Positions 18,759 to 27,971 of a stretch of DNA of 64,000 nt are shown here, in pieces. The stretch is from Massilia putida. Lineage in GTDB: Bacteria; Pseudomonadota; Gammaproteobacteria; Burkholderiales; Burkholderiaceae_D. The notes beneath the pieces were generated by a model. That model was not told where the DNA came from. It saw only the letters and a program-made list of their open reading frames with translations, and ran no database searches. Position numbers and translations under genes: made by a program. Position 1 is the first letter of the stretch. Every line of letters begins with the position of its first letter. Where the stretch lies: NCBI RefSeq assembly GCF_001941825.1, contig NZ_CP019038.1, forward strand, positions 1,240,001 to 1,304,000, read 5' to 3'.

Positions 18759-21631
18759 TCCCGAGCCATTCACCTTTCCGCGCGCGCCTGCCGCGCCTGC
18801 TGCCGCGTTCCCTCGTCGGCCGCGTGTTCACCGTGTTCAGCCTCACCCTGCTGCTGTCGATCGGCACGGGCCTCGGCCTGTTCTATCGCTACCAGTTCCT
18901 GCAACACATCGAGGAGACCCAGGACACCGCGCTGACCCTCGTCGAAGTGGCCACGCAGACGATCGAGGACAGCGTCGTGATCGGCGACTACGACACGGTC
19001 AAGCGCACGCTCGGCAAGATGCTGTTCCAGTCGCCGTTCAAGCGCGCCGAATTCATCGACGTGGGCGGCAGCACCGTCCGCGTCGACGCCCCCCGCGTCA
19101 CGCGCGCGCTGGCGCCCGCGTGGCTGACGACCCTCATCGCCGCCAAGCTGTACGACGTCAACCGCATCGCCAACGTGGGCGGCAAGGACTACGGCGTCGT
19201 GCGCCTGCAGTTCGACGAAGGCAAGCTGGCGGCCCAGTTGTGGAGCCTCGTGCTGGACACGGCGGCCGTCGCGCTCGTCGTGTTCGTCGCCAGCCTGGCG
19301 CTGATGCGCACCCTCGTGCGCAGCTGGCTCGACAACCTGGGGCGCCTGCGCTCGTTCGAGAACGACGTGGCGGCCGGCCGCGTCACGGCCGAAGCAGCGC
19401 TGCTGGCCGATGCGCCGACCGAGATCCAGGAAGCGATCCGCGCCGTCAACCGCAGCACGGCCAGCCTGCGCGACCAGTTCGGCCAGCGCATCGATTCCCT
19501 GATGAACTCCCTCATGCAGCACAAGAGCGCGATGGACCAGGCGGCGATCGTGTGCGAGGCCGATGCGGCCGGCGTCATCAACGGCGTGAACGACCTGTTC
19601 GTGACGAGCAGCGGCTTCACACGGCCCGAGGTCGTCGGTCAGCGCCTGGCCGACGTCGGCCGCCCCGCCGGCGCGCGCCTGCCGTGGCGGCCGTCGGACC
19701 GCGTGTGGAACGGCGAAGTCGTGATCGCCGGGCGCCATGGCCGGCGCCACTGGTACCGCACCATCGTCCCGATGTTCGACGCCGCCGGCAAGGTGGAGCG
19801 CTACATCTGCATCGACATCGACATCACGGAGCGCAAGGAATTCGAGCGCACGATCGTCGAGAACGCGCAGCGCCAGACGCTGATCGCGGAACTCGGGCGC
19901 AAGGCGCTGGCCGCGAACGGCCTGGACGAGCTGTTCGCGGACGCCGCCGACGCCGCCGCGCGCGGCCTGGGAGCGTCCTGCGCCGGCCTGTTCGAAGCGA
20001 CGGCGAACGGCATGGTGGTGCGCGCCGGCGCGGGCCGGCTGGCGCGGGCCGCCGGCCAGCAGCTGGGCCACGTGCCGGGCGCGCCGCTCGGCGCGGACGA
20101 GCCGGCCGCGCGGCGTTCCTGGTTCGCGCCGCTGGCCGCCGTGCACAATCTCGCGTCGGGCATCGACACCGCGATCATGTGCGGCGAGCGGACGTTCGGC
20201 GTGCTCGGCGTGTATGCCGACGGCGCGCGCCGCTTCAGCACCGACGATGCCAACTTCCTGCATGGCGTCGCGAACATCCTGGCGACGGCCGTCGAACGCC
20301 ACGAGGCGCGCAACCGCCTGACCTGGCTGGCCCAGTACGACCCGCTCACGAACCTGCCGAACCGGCGCCGCCTGTCCCAGTGCCTCGAGGATGCGATCGG
20401 CGCGGCCTGCCGCGAAAACGGCCGCGCGGCCGTCATGTTCATCGACCTGGACCGCTTCAAGAACGTCAACGACATGCTGGGCCACGGCGTGGGCGACCAG
20501 TTGCTCGTGCAGGCCGCGAAACGCCTCATGGCGTGCGCGCGCGACGCCGACGTCGTGGCGCGGCTGGGCGGCGACGAATTCGCGCTCGTGCTGCCGACGC
20601 TGGCCGGCGACGCCGACGCGGCCGCCATCGCCGCCCGCGTCATCGAGGCGCTGGCGCAGCCCTTCTATCTCGAAGGCCAGCAGCTGTTCGTGTCGGCCAG
20701 CGTGGGCATCGCCACGTATCCCGAGAACGGCCGCGACGCGGAGTGCCTGCTGAAGAACGCCGACACGGCCATGTACGGCGCCAAGAACGGCGGCCGCAAC
20801 AACTTCCAGTTCTACGTCGCCGAGATGCACGAGAACGCGACGCAGCGCCTGCAGACGGAAACCCAGCTGCGCCAGGCGCTGGAGCGCGGCGAATTCCTGC
20901 TGCACTACCAGCCGAAGCTCGACCTGGCCACCGGCACCATCAGCGGCTTCGAGGCCCTGTTGCGCTGGAACCACCCGCAACGCGGCCTCGTACCGCCGCT
21001 GGAATTCATCGCGATCCTGGAAGAGACAGGCCTGATCCTGCCCGTGGGCGAATGGGTGATCGGCGAGGTATGCCGCCAGCTCAAGGCATGGCAGGCGCAG
21101 GGCATGACGGTGCCGCACGTGGCGATCAACCTGTCGGCGCGCCAGCTGCAGCAGGCCGACCTGGCCGGCGCCGTCGAGCGCATCGTCGGCCGCGCCGGCG
21201 TCGATCCGGCGCTGCTGGAATTCGAATTGACGGAGTCGATGCTGATGGCGAACCCGGAAAGCGCGGTCGAGATCCTCACGCGCATCAAGGCCCTCGGCAT
21301 GCGCCTGTCGGTGGACGATTTCGGCACCGGCTATTCGAGCCTCGCCTACCTGAAGCGCTTCCCGCTGGACGCCCTGAAGATCGACCGCACCTTCGTGCGC
21401 GACCTGCCGGACGATCCGGACGATGCCGCCATCACCAAGGCCGTGATCCGCCTCGCGCACAGCCTGAGCCTGAAGGTCGTGGCCGAGGGCGTGGAGAACG
21501 TGGACCAGCTGCGCGAACTGGAACAATACGGTTGCGACGAGATCCAGGGGTACTACGTCGGCCGGCCGCTGCCGGCCCAGGGCTGCCTGGCGCTGCTGGC
21601 CGGCGAAGTCGCCGCGGCGCATTTCGGCTAA
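18755..21631 (+). CDS. Membrane GGDEF-EAL protein with PAS and GAF domains
   Basis: Cyclic-di-GMP enzyme of 958 residues. Two transmembrane helices (FTVFSLTLLLSIGTGLGLFY, about 28-47, and TAAVALVVFVASLALMRTLV, about 170-189) enclose a periplasmic domain. Then come a PAS domain, a GAF domain (about 380-520), a GGDEF domain with intact RLGGDEFALVLP, and an EAL domain with FEALLRW and DDFGTGYSSL. Both synthetic and hydrolytic signatures are intact, so it may be bifunctional. It starts inside the stop of the PhnD-like gene and presumably takes signal from that binding protein across the membrane (inference). Confidence 0.93.
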   Translation: MIPSHSPFRARLPRLLPRSLVGRVFTVFSLTLLLSIGTGLGLFYRYQFLQHIEETQDTALTLVEVATQTIEDSVVIGDYDTVKRTLGKMLFQSPFKRAEFIDVGGSTVRVDAPRVTRALAPAWLTTLIAAKLYDVNRIANVGGKDYGVVRLQFDEGKLAAQLWSLVLDTAAVALVVFVASLALMRTLVRSWLDNLGRLRSFENDVAAGRVTAEAALLADAPTEIQEAIRAVNRSTASLRDQFGQRIDSLMNSLMQHKSAMDQAAIVCEADAAGVINGVNDLFVTSSGFTRPEVVGQRLADVGRPAGARLPWRPSDRVWNGEVVIAGRHGRRHWYRTIVPMFDAAGKVERYICIDIDITERKEFERTIVENAQRQTLIAELGRKALAANGLDELFADAADAAARGLGASCAGLFEATANGMVVRAGAGRLARAAGQQLGHVPGAPLGADEPAARRSWFAPLAAVHNLASGIDTAIMCGERTFGVLGVYADGARRFSTDDANFLHGVANILATAVERHEARNRLTWLAQYDPLTNLPNRRRLSQCLEDAIGAACRENGRAAVMFIDLDRFKNVNDMLGHGVGDQLLVQAAKRLMACARDADVVARLGGDEFALVLPTLAGDADAAAIAARVIEALAQPFYLEGQQLFVSASVGIATYPENGRDAECLLKNADTAMYGAKNGGRNNFQFYVAEMHENATQRLQTETQLRQALERGEFLLHYQPKLDLATGTISGFEALLRWNHPQRGLVPPLEFIAILEETGLILPVGEWVIGEVCRQLKAWQAQGMTVPHVAINLSARQLQQADLAGAVERIVGRAGVDPALLEFELTESMLMANPESAVEILTRIKALGMRLSVDDFGTGYSSLAYLKRFPLDALKIDRTFVRDLPDDPDDAAITKAVIRLAHSLSLKVVAEGVENVDQLRELEQYGCDEIQGYYVGRPLPAQGCLALLAGEVAAAHFG

Positions 21632-21665
21632 TATAGCGGGATTCCTCCGTTTCAAAAATCCCACC

Positions 21666-22862
21666 ATGCCTCACAATCCCCTCCAGGTGGCGCGCCGCGT
21701 CGACGCCATCGAACCCTTCCGCGTGATGGAAATGGTCAAGGCCGCGGCCGCGATGACGCGCGCCGGCCAGGACGTCATCAGCATGAGCGTCGGCGAGCCC
21801 GACTTCACGGCACCGGACATGGTCGCGCGCGCCGCCGTCGACGCCATCCAGCGCGGCGCCACGCAATACACCGAATCGCTGGGTCTACCGGCGCTGCGCG
21901 AGGCCATCTCGGCCCACTACGCCCGCGCCTATGGCCTCACTGTCTCCCCGCAGCGCGTCGTCGTGACGGCCGGCGCGTCGGCCGGACTGCTGCTGGCCTG
22001 CGCGGCGCTCGTGGCCGAGGGCGACGAGGTGCTGATGCCCGATCCGAGCTACCCGTGCAACCGCCACTTCGTCAGCGCGTTCGGCGGCAAGGCCGTCCTC
22101 GTGCCGTCCGGCCCCGCCGAACGCTACCAGTTGACGGCGGCCCAGGTGGCCGAACGCTGGACGGAACGCACGCGCGGCGTGATCGTCGCCTCGCCGTCGA
22201 ACCCCACCGGCACCTCGATGACGCCGGAGCAGACGAAGGGCGTCGTCGCGGCCGTGCGTGCGCGCGGCGGCTTTTCCATCGTCGACGAGATTTACCAGGG
22301 TCTGTACTACGGCGAGCGCCCGGGCGACCGCGCGACCAGCGCCCTGTCGTTCGGCGACGACGTCATCACCGTCAACAGCTTCTCCAAGTATTTCAGCATG
22401 ACGGGCTGGCGCCTGGGCTGGCTGGTGCTGCCGGAATCGCTCGTGCCGGCCGTCGAAAAGCTGGCGCAGAACCTGTTCATCTGCGCGCCCGCGATCGCCC
22501 AGCATGCGGCGCTGGCCGCGTTCGATATCGAGGCCATCGCCATCTTCGAAGAGCGCCGCCAGGAATTCCGCCGCCGCCGCGACATCCTCGTACCCGCGCT
22601 GCGCGACCTGGGCTTTACGGTGCCCGTGCTGCCGGATGGCGCGTTCTACGTGTATGCCGACATCTCGCAGGTCGGCCACCGCGAGGCGCACGACAGCAGC
22701 GCGTTCGGCATGGCCGTGCTGCGCGATGCGCTGGTGGCGATCGTGCCGGGCGACGATTTCGGCTTCGCCGCGCCGAAACAGCATGTGCGGTTTTCCTACG
22801 CGACGAAATACGAACGGATCGAACAGGCGGTGGACCGCCTGGCGCGCCTGCTCAGGCGCTGA
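21666..22862 (+). CDS. Class I/II pyridoxal-phosphate aminotransferase
   Basis: Fold type I aminotransferase of 398 residues. Visible landmarks are SMSVGEPDF near the N-terminus, the SPSNPTGT motif (about 178-185), the Asp in IVDEIYQGLYYG, the PLP-binding lysine in NSFSKYFSMTGWRLGW, and the substrate-carboxylate arginine in HVRFSYATKYERI. The sequence resembles the aspartate/alanine-type branch but substrate cannot be fixed. It stands alone, 34 nt after the GGDEF-EAL gene, and its 3' end overlaps the convergent kinase by 11 nt. Confidence 0.92.
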   Translation: MPHNPLQVARRVDAIEPFRVMEMVKAAAAMTRAGQDVISMSVGEPDFTAPDMVARAAVDAIQRGATQYTESLGLPALREAISAHYARAYGLTVSPQRVVVTAGASAGLLLACAALVAEGDEVLMPDPSYPCNRHFVSAFGGKAVLVPSGPAERYQLTAAQVAERWTERTRGVIVASPSNPTGTSMTPEQTKGVVAAVRARGGFSIVDEIYQGLYYGERPGDRATSALSFGDDVITVNSFSKYFSMTGWRLGWLVLPESLVPAVEKLAQNLFICAPAIAQHAALAAFDIEAIAIFEERRQEFRRRRDILVPALRDLGFTVPVLPDGAFYVYADISQVGHREAHDSSAFGMAVLRDALVAIVPGDDFGFAAPKQHVRFSYATKYERIEQAVDRLARLLRR

Positions 22863-24195
22863 GGTTTGCGTTTGATGGGGGCGGGTCGGCGAGGTGGGCC
22901 TCCGCGACGACGCTCAGCAGCACGGCCGCGCCGACCGGCTTGACGAGATAGCGGTCGAAGCCGGCCGCCAAGCCGCGCGCCGCATCGTCCGGCTGGCCGT
23001 AGCCCGTCAGCGCGATCGCGTACGGCCGCGCCCCTTCCTGCTGTGCCCGCAACGCCTGCATCAGCGCGAAGCCGTCGATTTCGGGCAGCCCGATGTCGCA
23101 CACGATCACGTCCCAGCGTTCGCCCAGCGCGCGCGCCAGTCCTTCGCGGCCGTCCGTGGCGCACGTCACGTCGTGGCCTTCCACGGCGAGGATGTCGGCC
23201 AGCGTGGCGCAGGCATCCGGATTGTCTTCCACGAGCAGGATGCGGCGCCGCACCGTCGCCAGCTCCGCCGCGGGCTGCATGGGCGCGGCGGGCAGGCCGG
23301 CGGCGCGCGGCAGGCGCACCGCGAAGCGGCTGCCGGCACCGGGACCGTCGCTGTGCGCTTCCACCGTCCCCTGGTGCATGCCGACCAGGTTGCGCACGAC
23401 GTTCAGACCGACGCCGAGACCGCCCTCCGAGCGTGCCAGCGAGCGCGGGCCCTGCGTGAACAGGTCGAAGATATACGGCAGTACCTCGGGCGCGATGCCG
23501 GTGCCGTTGTCTTCGATCGTGACCACGATTTCTTCATGGCCGGCGTGCGCGGCCAGCCGCAGACGCCCGCCGTCGCCCGTGTACTTCGACGCATTGCCGA
23601 GCAAATTCGTGAACACCTGGGCGAGGCGCACCTTGTCGCCCTCCACCGCCACCGCTGCCGGCGGCAGTTCGACGTCGAGCGTCTGGGCGCGCTCCGCGAT
23701 GCGCGGCTGCACGGTCTCGATGGCGTGGCGCAGCACGTCGGCCAGGGACAGCGTTTCGACATCCAGCGTGATCTTGCCGCTGCTGATGCGGGCCGCGTCG
23801 AGCAGGTCGTCGAGCAGGCGCGCCATGTGGTCGACCTGGCGCCCGATCACGCGCGCCAGCTTGAGCTGCTGCGGCGCCGCGCCGGGATCGCGTTCCAGCA
23901 GCGACGCGGCCATCGCCAGCGGCGACAGCGGATTGCGCAGCTCGTGCGCGAGCATGGCGAGGAATTCGTTCTGGCGGCGGTTGGTCGCCTCGGCGTCCTC
24001 GCGCTGGTATTCGGCGTTGACGGTGGCGAGAACGAGGTGCTCGTTGGCTTCGCGCAGCTGGTCCAGCTCGGCCTCCAGCGCATGGATGCGGCGCAGCAGG
24101 AAGGCTTCCGGCAGCGTGTCGTCCGCCGCCCTGTGCATGGCGTCTTTACGGGAACGCTGCTCGGAGGCAGGCGGCGGTTGTCGGTACGTTCCCAT
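22852..24195 (-). CDS. Soluble hybrid histidine kinase HisKA-HATPase-REC
   Basis: Compact 447-residue kinase with no PAS or membrane input domain; an N-terminal coiled coil (about 30-70) leads into HisKA (FLAMLAHELRNPLSP), HATPase (DNGTGIAPEVLP, GGLGVGLNV) and a receiver with acceptor Asp in VICDIGLPEIDG. It is the last gene of a three-gene minus-strand operon, 9 nt after the KaiC-like gene. Lack of an own sensor domain suggests input through partner proteins, possibly the KaiC-like ATPase; this is inferred only from gene order. Confidence 0.92.
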   Translation of the reverse strand: MGTYRQPPPASEQRSRKDAMHRAADDTLPEAFLLRRIHALEAELDQLREANEHLVLATVNAEYQREDAEATNRRQNEFLAMLAHELRNPLSPLAMAASLLERDPGAAPQQLKLARVIGRQVDHMARLLDDLLDAARISSGKITLDVETLSLADVLRHAIETVQPRIAERAQTLDVELPPAAVAVEGDKVRLAQVFTNLLGNASKYTGDGGRLRLAAHAGHEEIVVTIEDNGTGIAPEVLPYIFDLFTQGPRSLARSEGGLGVGLNVVRNLVGMHQGTVEAHSDGPGAGSRFAVRLPRAAGLPAAPMQPAAELATVRRRILLVEDNPDACATLADILAVEGHDVTCATDGREGLARALGERWDVIVCDIGLPEIDGFALMQALRAQQEGARPYAIALTGYGQPDDAARGLAAGFDRYLVKPVGAAVLLSVVAEAHLADPPPSNANLSA

Positions 24196-24204
24196 CGTCG
24201 TCCT

Positions 24205-25659
24205 TTACTTGTGCGGCTCCCGCCGCGTGGGGTAGCCCGTCATCAGGCCGTCGAGGTTCGTCGTGTGCGGGGAGACCTCGATGCCAGCGTCGGTGATGCG
24301 GTATTCGCGCAGCTCGTTGCTGTGGCTCGTGCCCCGCACCTTGATGATGGTGAGGAACTTGCAGATATGCCCTTCCACTTCGACGAAGCGCATCGACAGC
24401 ACGGCGTCGGCCAGGAAGCACAGGTTGTCGATCGAGAAACGCCAATTCGGCTGGTTGTCCTCGTAGCCGACGGTGACGAGCGCGGTGACGCCGCGCCGCG
24501 CCAGCAGCGACAAGGTACGGAACACGGACAGCCGCAGGTCGTAGCGGAATTCCGGCGCCAGGTACAGCCCGATCTCGGACAACGAATCGATCACGACGCG
24601 GGTCGCGCCCGTGCGCTCGATCGCTTCCGTCAATTGGTCGAGCAGTTCCTCGACCGTGAGCGACAGCGATTGCAGCACGGTCACCTGGCCGTCCTGCACC
24701 ATCTTGACGAGTTCCGCGTTGTGCAGCCGCGACGTATGCTTTTCGAAGAACACGGCGACGCCCTTCTCGCCCTGCGCCGCCCCGGCCTGCAGGAAGCGCG
24801 TGCCGAGGATCGTCTTGCCGATCCCGGTGGGGCCCGACACGAGCATCGTGTGCCCCTGCGGCAAGCCGCCGTGCAGCATCTCGTCCAGGCCCGGAACGCC
24901 GGTCTGGACGCGGCGGGGACCGTCGGCGATGGTCTCGTAGGCGTCCGTGACGGGCGTGAGCACGCGCGGATAGACGCGGATGCCGTCGCCCGTGATGCGC
25001 AGCGTGTGCGCGCCTGCCATGTGCGCCTGGCCGCGCATCTTGATGATGCGGATCTTGCGCACCACCGAATCCTCGTCCAGGTTGTGCGACAGTGCGATCA
25101 TGCCGTCGGCGACCGTGATGATCGGATTGGCCTCGACGTCCGCCTGCGTGTACTCGCCGATCAGGAACGTGGTCGCCTGCCACGTCGCCATGCGCGAACC
25201 GAGTTCCTGCACGAAGTGCTGCAGGTCCCACAGGCCTTCGTTGCCGCTGCGCGCCGTCTGCACGACGGAGCGGAACGAGTCGACGAACACGAGGCTCGGT
25301 GCGAAATCCTCCACTTCGCGCATGATGCGTTCCAGCACGCCGCTGAAATCGCCCGCGCGCAGGTCGTCGGCCAGGTTCACGTAGCGGATGGCCGGACCCA
25401 CCTTGTCCATGTCGAAGAACGAGAACTGCTGCTGGTAACGCAGCATCTTCAGCGGCGGTTCGCCCAGCACGGTGAAGAACAGCGCGCGCCGCTCGGAGTT
25501 CGCGAGCGCGAACATGATCTGGTGCGCGAGCGTCGTCTTGCCGCTGCCGGGCGCGCCGGCGATCAGCGTGAACGAAAATTCCGTCAGACCGCCATCGAGA
25601 AGAATATCGAGCCCTGGCACGCCGGTGCACAATTTCTCCAGGGATACTTTTCCGCTCAT
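24205..25659 (-). CDS. KaiC-like double RecA-domain ATPase
   Basis: Protein of 484 residues with two tandem KaiC/RAD55-type RecA domains. Domain 1 opens with GVPGLDILLDGGL and has Walker A GAPGSGKTT (about 33-41) and Walker B LVFVDS. Domain 2 repeats GVPGLDEMLHGGL with Walker A GPTGIGKTI and Walker B RVVIDS. In place of the paired catalytic Glu of cyanobacterial KaiC, domain 1 shows VLGEP and domain 2 FFEKH. No KaiA or KaiB gene is nearby, so a circadian role is not implied. Overlaps the upstream unknown gene (ATGA) and precedes a hybrid kinase. Confidence 0.9.
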   Translation of the reverse strand: MSGKVSLEKLCTGVPGLDILLDGGLTEFSFTLIAGAPGSGKTTLAHQIMFALANSERRALFFTVLGEPPLKMLRYQQQFSFFDMDKVGPAIRYVNLADDLRAGDFSGVLERIMREVEDFAPSLVFVDSFRSVVQTARSGNEGLWDLQHFVQELGSRMATWQATTFLIGEYTQADVEANPIITVADGMIALSHNLDEDSVVRKIRIIKMRGQAHMAGAHTLRITGDGIRVYPRVLTPVTDAYETIADGPRRVQTGVPGLDEMLHGGLPQGHTMLVSGPTGIGKTILGTRFLQAGAAQGEKGVAVFFEKHTSRLHNAELVKMVQDGQVTVLQSLSLTVEELLDQLTEAIERTGATRVVIDSLSEIGLYLAPEFRYDLRLSVFRTLSLLARRGVTALVTVGYEDNQPNWRFSIDNLCFLADAVLSMRFVEVEGHICKFLTIIKVRGTSHSNELREYRITDAGIEVSPHTTNLDGLMTGYPTRREPHK

Positions 25660-26108
25660 TGCTTGTGCTCCTCTTGATTCTTTTGCGGCATGCCGTCCGC
25701 CCCGGTTTCGGCCAGCAGCCGCGCCGTCAATGTGGGGCCGATGAGGGCACCCAGCTGGCGCACGAACGTGCCCATCAATTCCTCGTGTGCCGCCGCCGCC
25801 TCAAGCGGGTCGGCCGCCGCCAGATCGTGCTCGAGGGCGGACAGCAGAAGCGTGCTCGTCCGGCGCGCGGCGTCGATGCTGAGCCAGGGACGCGGCGGCG
25901 ACAGCAAGCGTGCCGAACGGCTGAACAGCGCGACGAAACCGCCTTCGCCGATCAGCGGCACCAACTGCCGGCCCAGGCGCGACCAGGGCAGGATGAGCGC
26001 TTGGACATGGCCGGGATGCGCGATATCGGGCTTCCTGTCGGCGGCATGCGGCGGCGCTCTGTTTTCGTCTTTATCCATGCAGGAGTGGTGTCGGGGTTGT
26101 CTTGCCAT
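25656..26108 (-). CDS. Hypothetical protein, first gene of KaiC-like operon
   Basis: Not recognised; 150 residues from the ATG at 26106-26108 (a GAGG lies 8 nt upstream) or 140 from the ATG at 26078. Mostly helical and Ala/Leu-rich, with a central LIGEGGFVALFSRSARLL segment and a C-terminal helix with LTARLLAETGADG. No signal peptide or membrane helix. Its TGA overlaps the ATG of the KaiC-like gene, so the two are translationally coupled and the product is a candidate partner or adaptor for that ATPase. Confidence 0.72.
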   Translation of the reverse strand: MARQPRHHSCMDKDENRAPPHAADRKPDIAHPGHVQALILPWSRLGRQLVPLIGEGGFVALFSRSARLLSPPRPWLSIDAARRTSTLLLSALEHDLAAADPLEAAAAHEELMGTFVRQLGALIGPTLTARLLAETGADGMPQKNQEEHKQ

Positions 26109-26252
26109 CGCGACGCAGCCTCGGCAGGCACGTCCATCCCGTGATTATAACGTGAGATGCAAGGTTAAATTATTTAATAGAGCGTCAATACGCACAACGC
26201 GCCACGGCCGGTGCTACCATCGCGGGCTTGTACCACTCACGAGCCGTCCACG

Positions 26253-27881
26253 ATGCCGTCTTCCCTGTTCCGTACCTGCGCGTGCGCCGTCCTGCTGGGC
26301 GCCGCGAGCGCCGGCGCCCTGGCTCAATCCGCGCCGCCCGTGCTTGAAGCGCCACTGCGCGCCCATCTGTCCTTCCTCGCCGACGACCTGCTGGAAGGCC
26401 GCGGCACGGGCCAGCGCGGCGGCGCACTCACCGTGCGCTACCTCGAAACCCAGGCCGCCGTGCTGGGCCTGACGCCCTTGGCCGGCGGCGGCTATCGACA
26501 GAAGGTGGAACTGGTCGGCCAGAAGACGCTGCCCGGCAGTACGCTGCGCTTCACGGCCGGCGGCAAGACGCTGCCCGCCACGTTCGGCAAGGACGTCGTG
26601 TTCGGGAATGCCAACGGTGCGGCCGACACGCACGTCGCGGCGCCGCTCGTGTTCGTCGGCTACGGCATCGACGCGCCCGACGAGCACTGGAACGATTTCG
26701 CGGGCGCCGACGTGAAAGGAAAAGTGATCGTCGCGATGGTGAACGATCCGCAGCCCACCAGCACGGAACCGGGCCGCTTCGGCGGCAAGTCGCTCACGTG
26801 GTACGGCCGCTGGGCGTATAAATTCGAGGAAGCCGTGCGCCAGGGCGCGGCGGGCATCCTGCTGATCCACACGACGCCGTCGGCGTCGTATCCGTGGAGC
26901 GTCCCCGTCAACAGCTTCTCGCACGAGCAGTTCCACCTGGCCGGCACCGGCAATGCGCTGCAAGGCTGGATCAGCGAAGACATGGCGCGTACCTTGTTCG
27001 CGGCGGCCGGCCGGGATCTCGACCAGCTGCGCGCCGCGGCCGAGGTGCGCGGCTTCAAGCCGGTGCCGCTCGACGCCACGATCGCCGCCGACGTGAAGAG
27101 TGCCGTACGCACCATCGTCGAGTACAACGTGGTGGGCATCGTGCCGGGCAGCGATCCGAAGCTGCGCGATCAGGCCGTCATCTATTCCGCGCACTGGGAC
27201 CACCTCGGCATCGACCCGGACAACGGCAAACCGGACCACATCTGGAACGGCGCCATCGACAACGGTTCCGGCACGGCCGCCCTGCTCGCGATGGCCCAGG
27301 CGGCCGTCAGGCATCCGGCCAGGCGCACGCAGATCTTCCTGTGGCCCTGCGCGGAAGAACAAGGCCTGCTGGGCAGCCTGGCCTACGTCCGCAATCCGCT
27401 CTGGCCGCTGGCGAAGACGGCCGCCGACCTGAACCTCGACAGCATGAACTTCGTCGGCCGCACGCGCGACATGGGCGTGGCCGGCGCCGAGCGCAGCTCG
27501 CTGTACGCGACGTCGAAGCAGGTCGCCCAGGCGATGGGCCTGCGCCTGGCCGCCCCCGTGCCCGACCTCGGCGGCGCCTACTTCCGCGCCGACCACTTCA
27601 GCTTCGCCAAGGCCGGCGTCCCCGCGTTCAACGTCGGCTCGGCCGTGTTCTCCGGCGACGGCCAGTTCGAGTTCGAGCACGACCAGGCGGCCGAAAGCGC
27701 GAAGATGCGCGCCTTCACCAAGGACTACCACCAGGTCAGCGACCAGTACGATCCGTCCTGGGACTTGTCGGGCATGGTGCAGCAGGCGCAGTTCACGTTG
27801 AACCTCGGCTATGCGGTCGCGAACGCGCCCGCGATGCCGGCGTGGCGGCCCGGCGAGGCGTACGGCAACGTAAAACGATGA
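26253..27881 (+). CDS. Secreted M28-family zinc metallopeptidase
   Basis: Exported aminopeptidase-type enzyme of 542 residues. The signal peptide ends near GALAQ (residue 23). A protease-associated (PA) domain is inserted at about 120-260. The di-zinc site is complete: His in SAHWDHLG, Asp in GAIDNGSGTAALL, the catalytic Glu pair in CAEEQGLLGS, Asp in LNLDSMN and the last His in FRADHFSF. The frame is open to a GTG at 26211, but the ATG at 26253 starts the signal peptide. Divergent from the KaiC-like operon. Confidence 0.92.
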   Translation: MPSSLFRTCACAVLLGAASAGALAQSAPPVLEAPLRAHLSFLADDLLEGRGTGQRGGALTVRYLETQAAVLGLTPLAGGGYRQKVELVGQKTLPGSTLRFTAGGKTLPATFGKDVVFGNANGAADTHVAAPLVFVGYGIDAPDEHWNDFAGADVKGKVIVAMVNDPQPTSTEPGRFGGKSLTWYGRWAYKFEEAVRQGAAGILLIHTTPSASYPWSVPVNSFSHEQFHLAGTGNALQGWISEDMARTLFAAAGRDLDQLRAAAEVRGFKPVPLDATIAADVKSAVRTIVEYNVVGIVPGSDPKLRDQAVIYSAHWDHLGIDPDNGKPDHIWNGAIDNGSGTAALLAMAQAAVRHPARRTQIFLWPCAEEQGLLGSLAYVRNPLWPLAKTAADLNLDSMNFVGRTRDMGVAGAERSSLYATSKQVAQAMGLRLAAPVPDLGGAYFRADHFSFAKAGVPAFNVGSAVFSGDGQFEFEHDQAAESAKMRAFTKDYHQVSDQYDPSWDLSGMVQQAQFTLNLGYAVANAPAMPAWRPGEAYGNVKR

Positions 27882-27971
27882 GCAAGACTGGCGTCGGTTG
27901 AGGCGGCCCGGTAATATCGTGTGATGAGGCAACACCATGCCTCGCCCCGACACCTCGACCACAGGACCACC

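Noticed and set aside
18770..21667. 965-residue minus-strand frame opposite the GGDEF-EAL gene
   Set aside because: Shadow of the real coding strand; the GGDEF and EAL motifs settle the direction.
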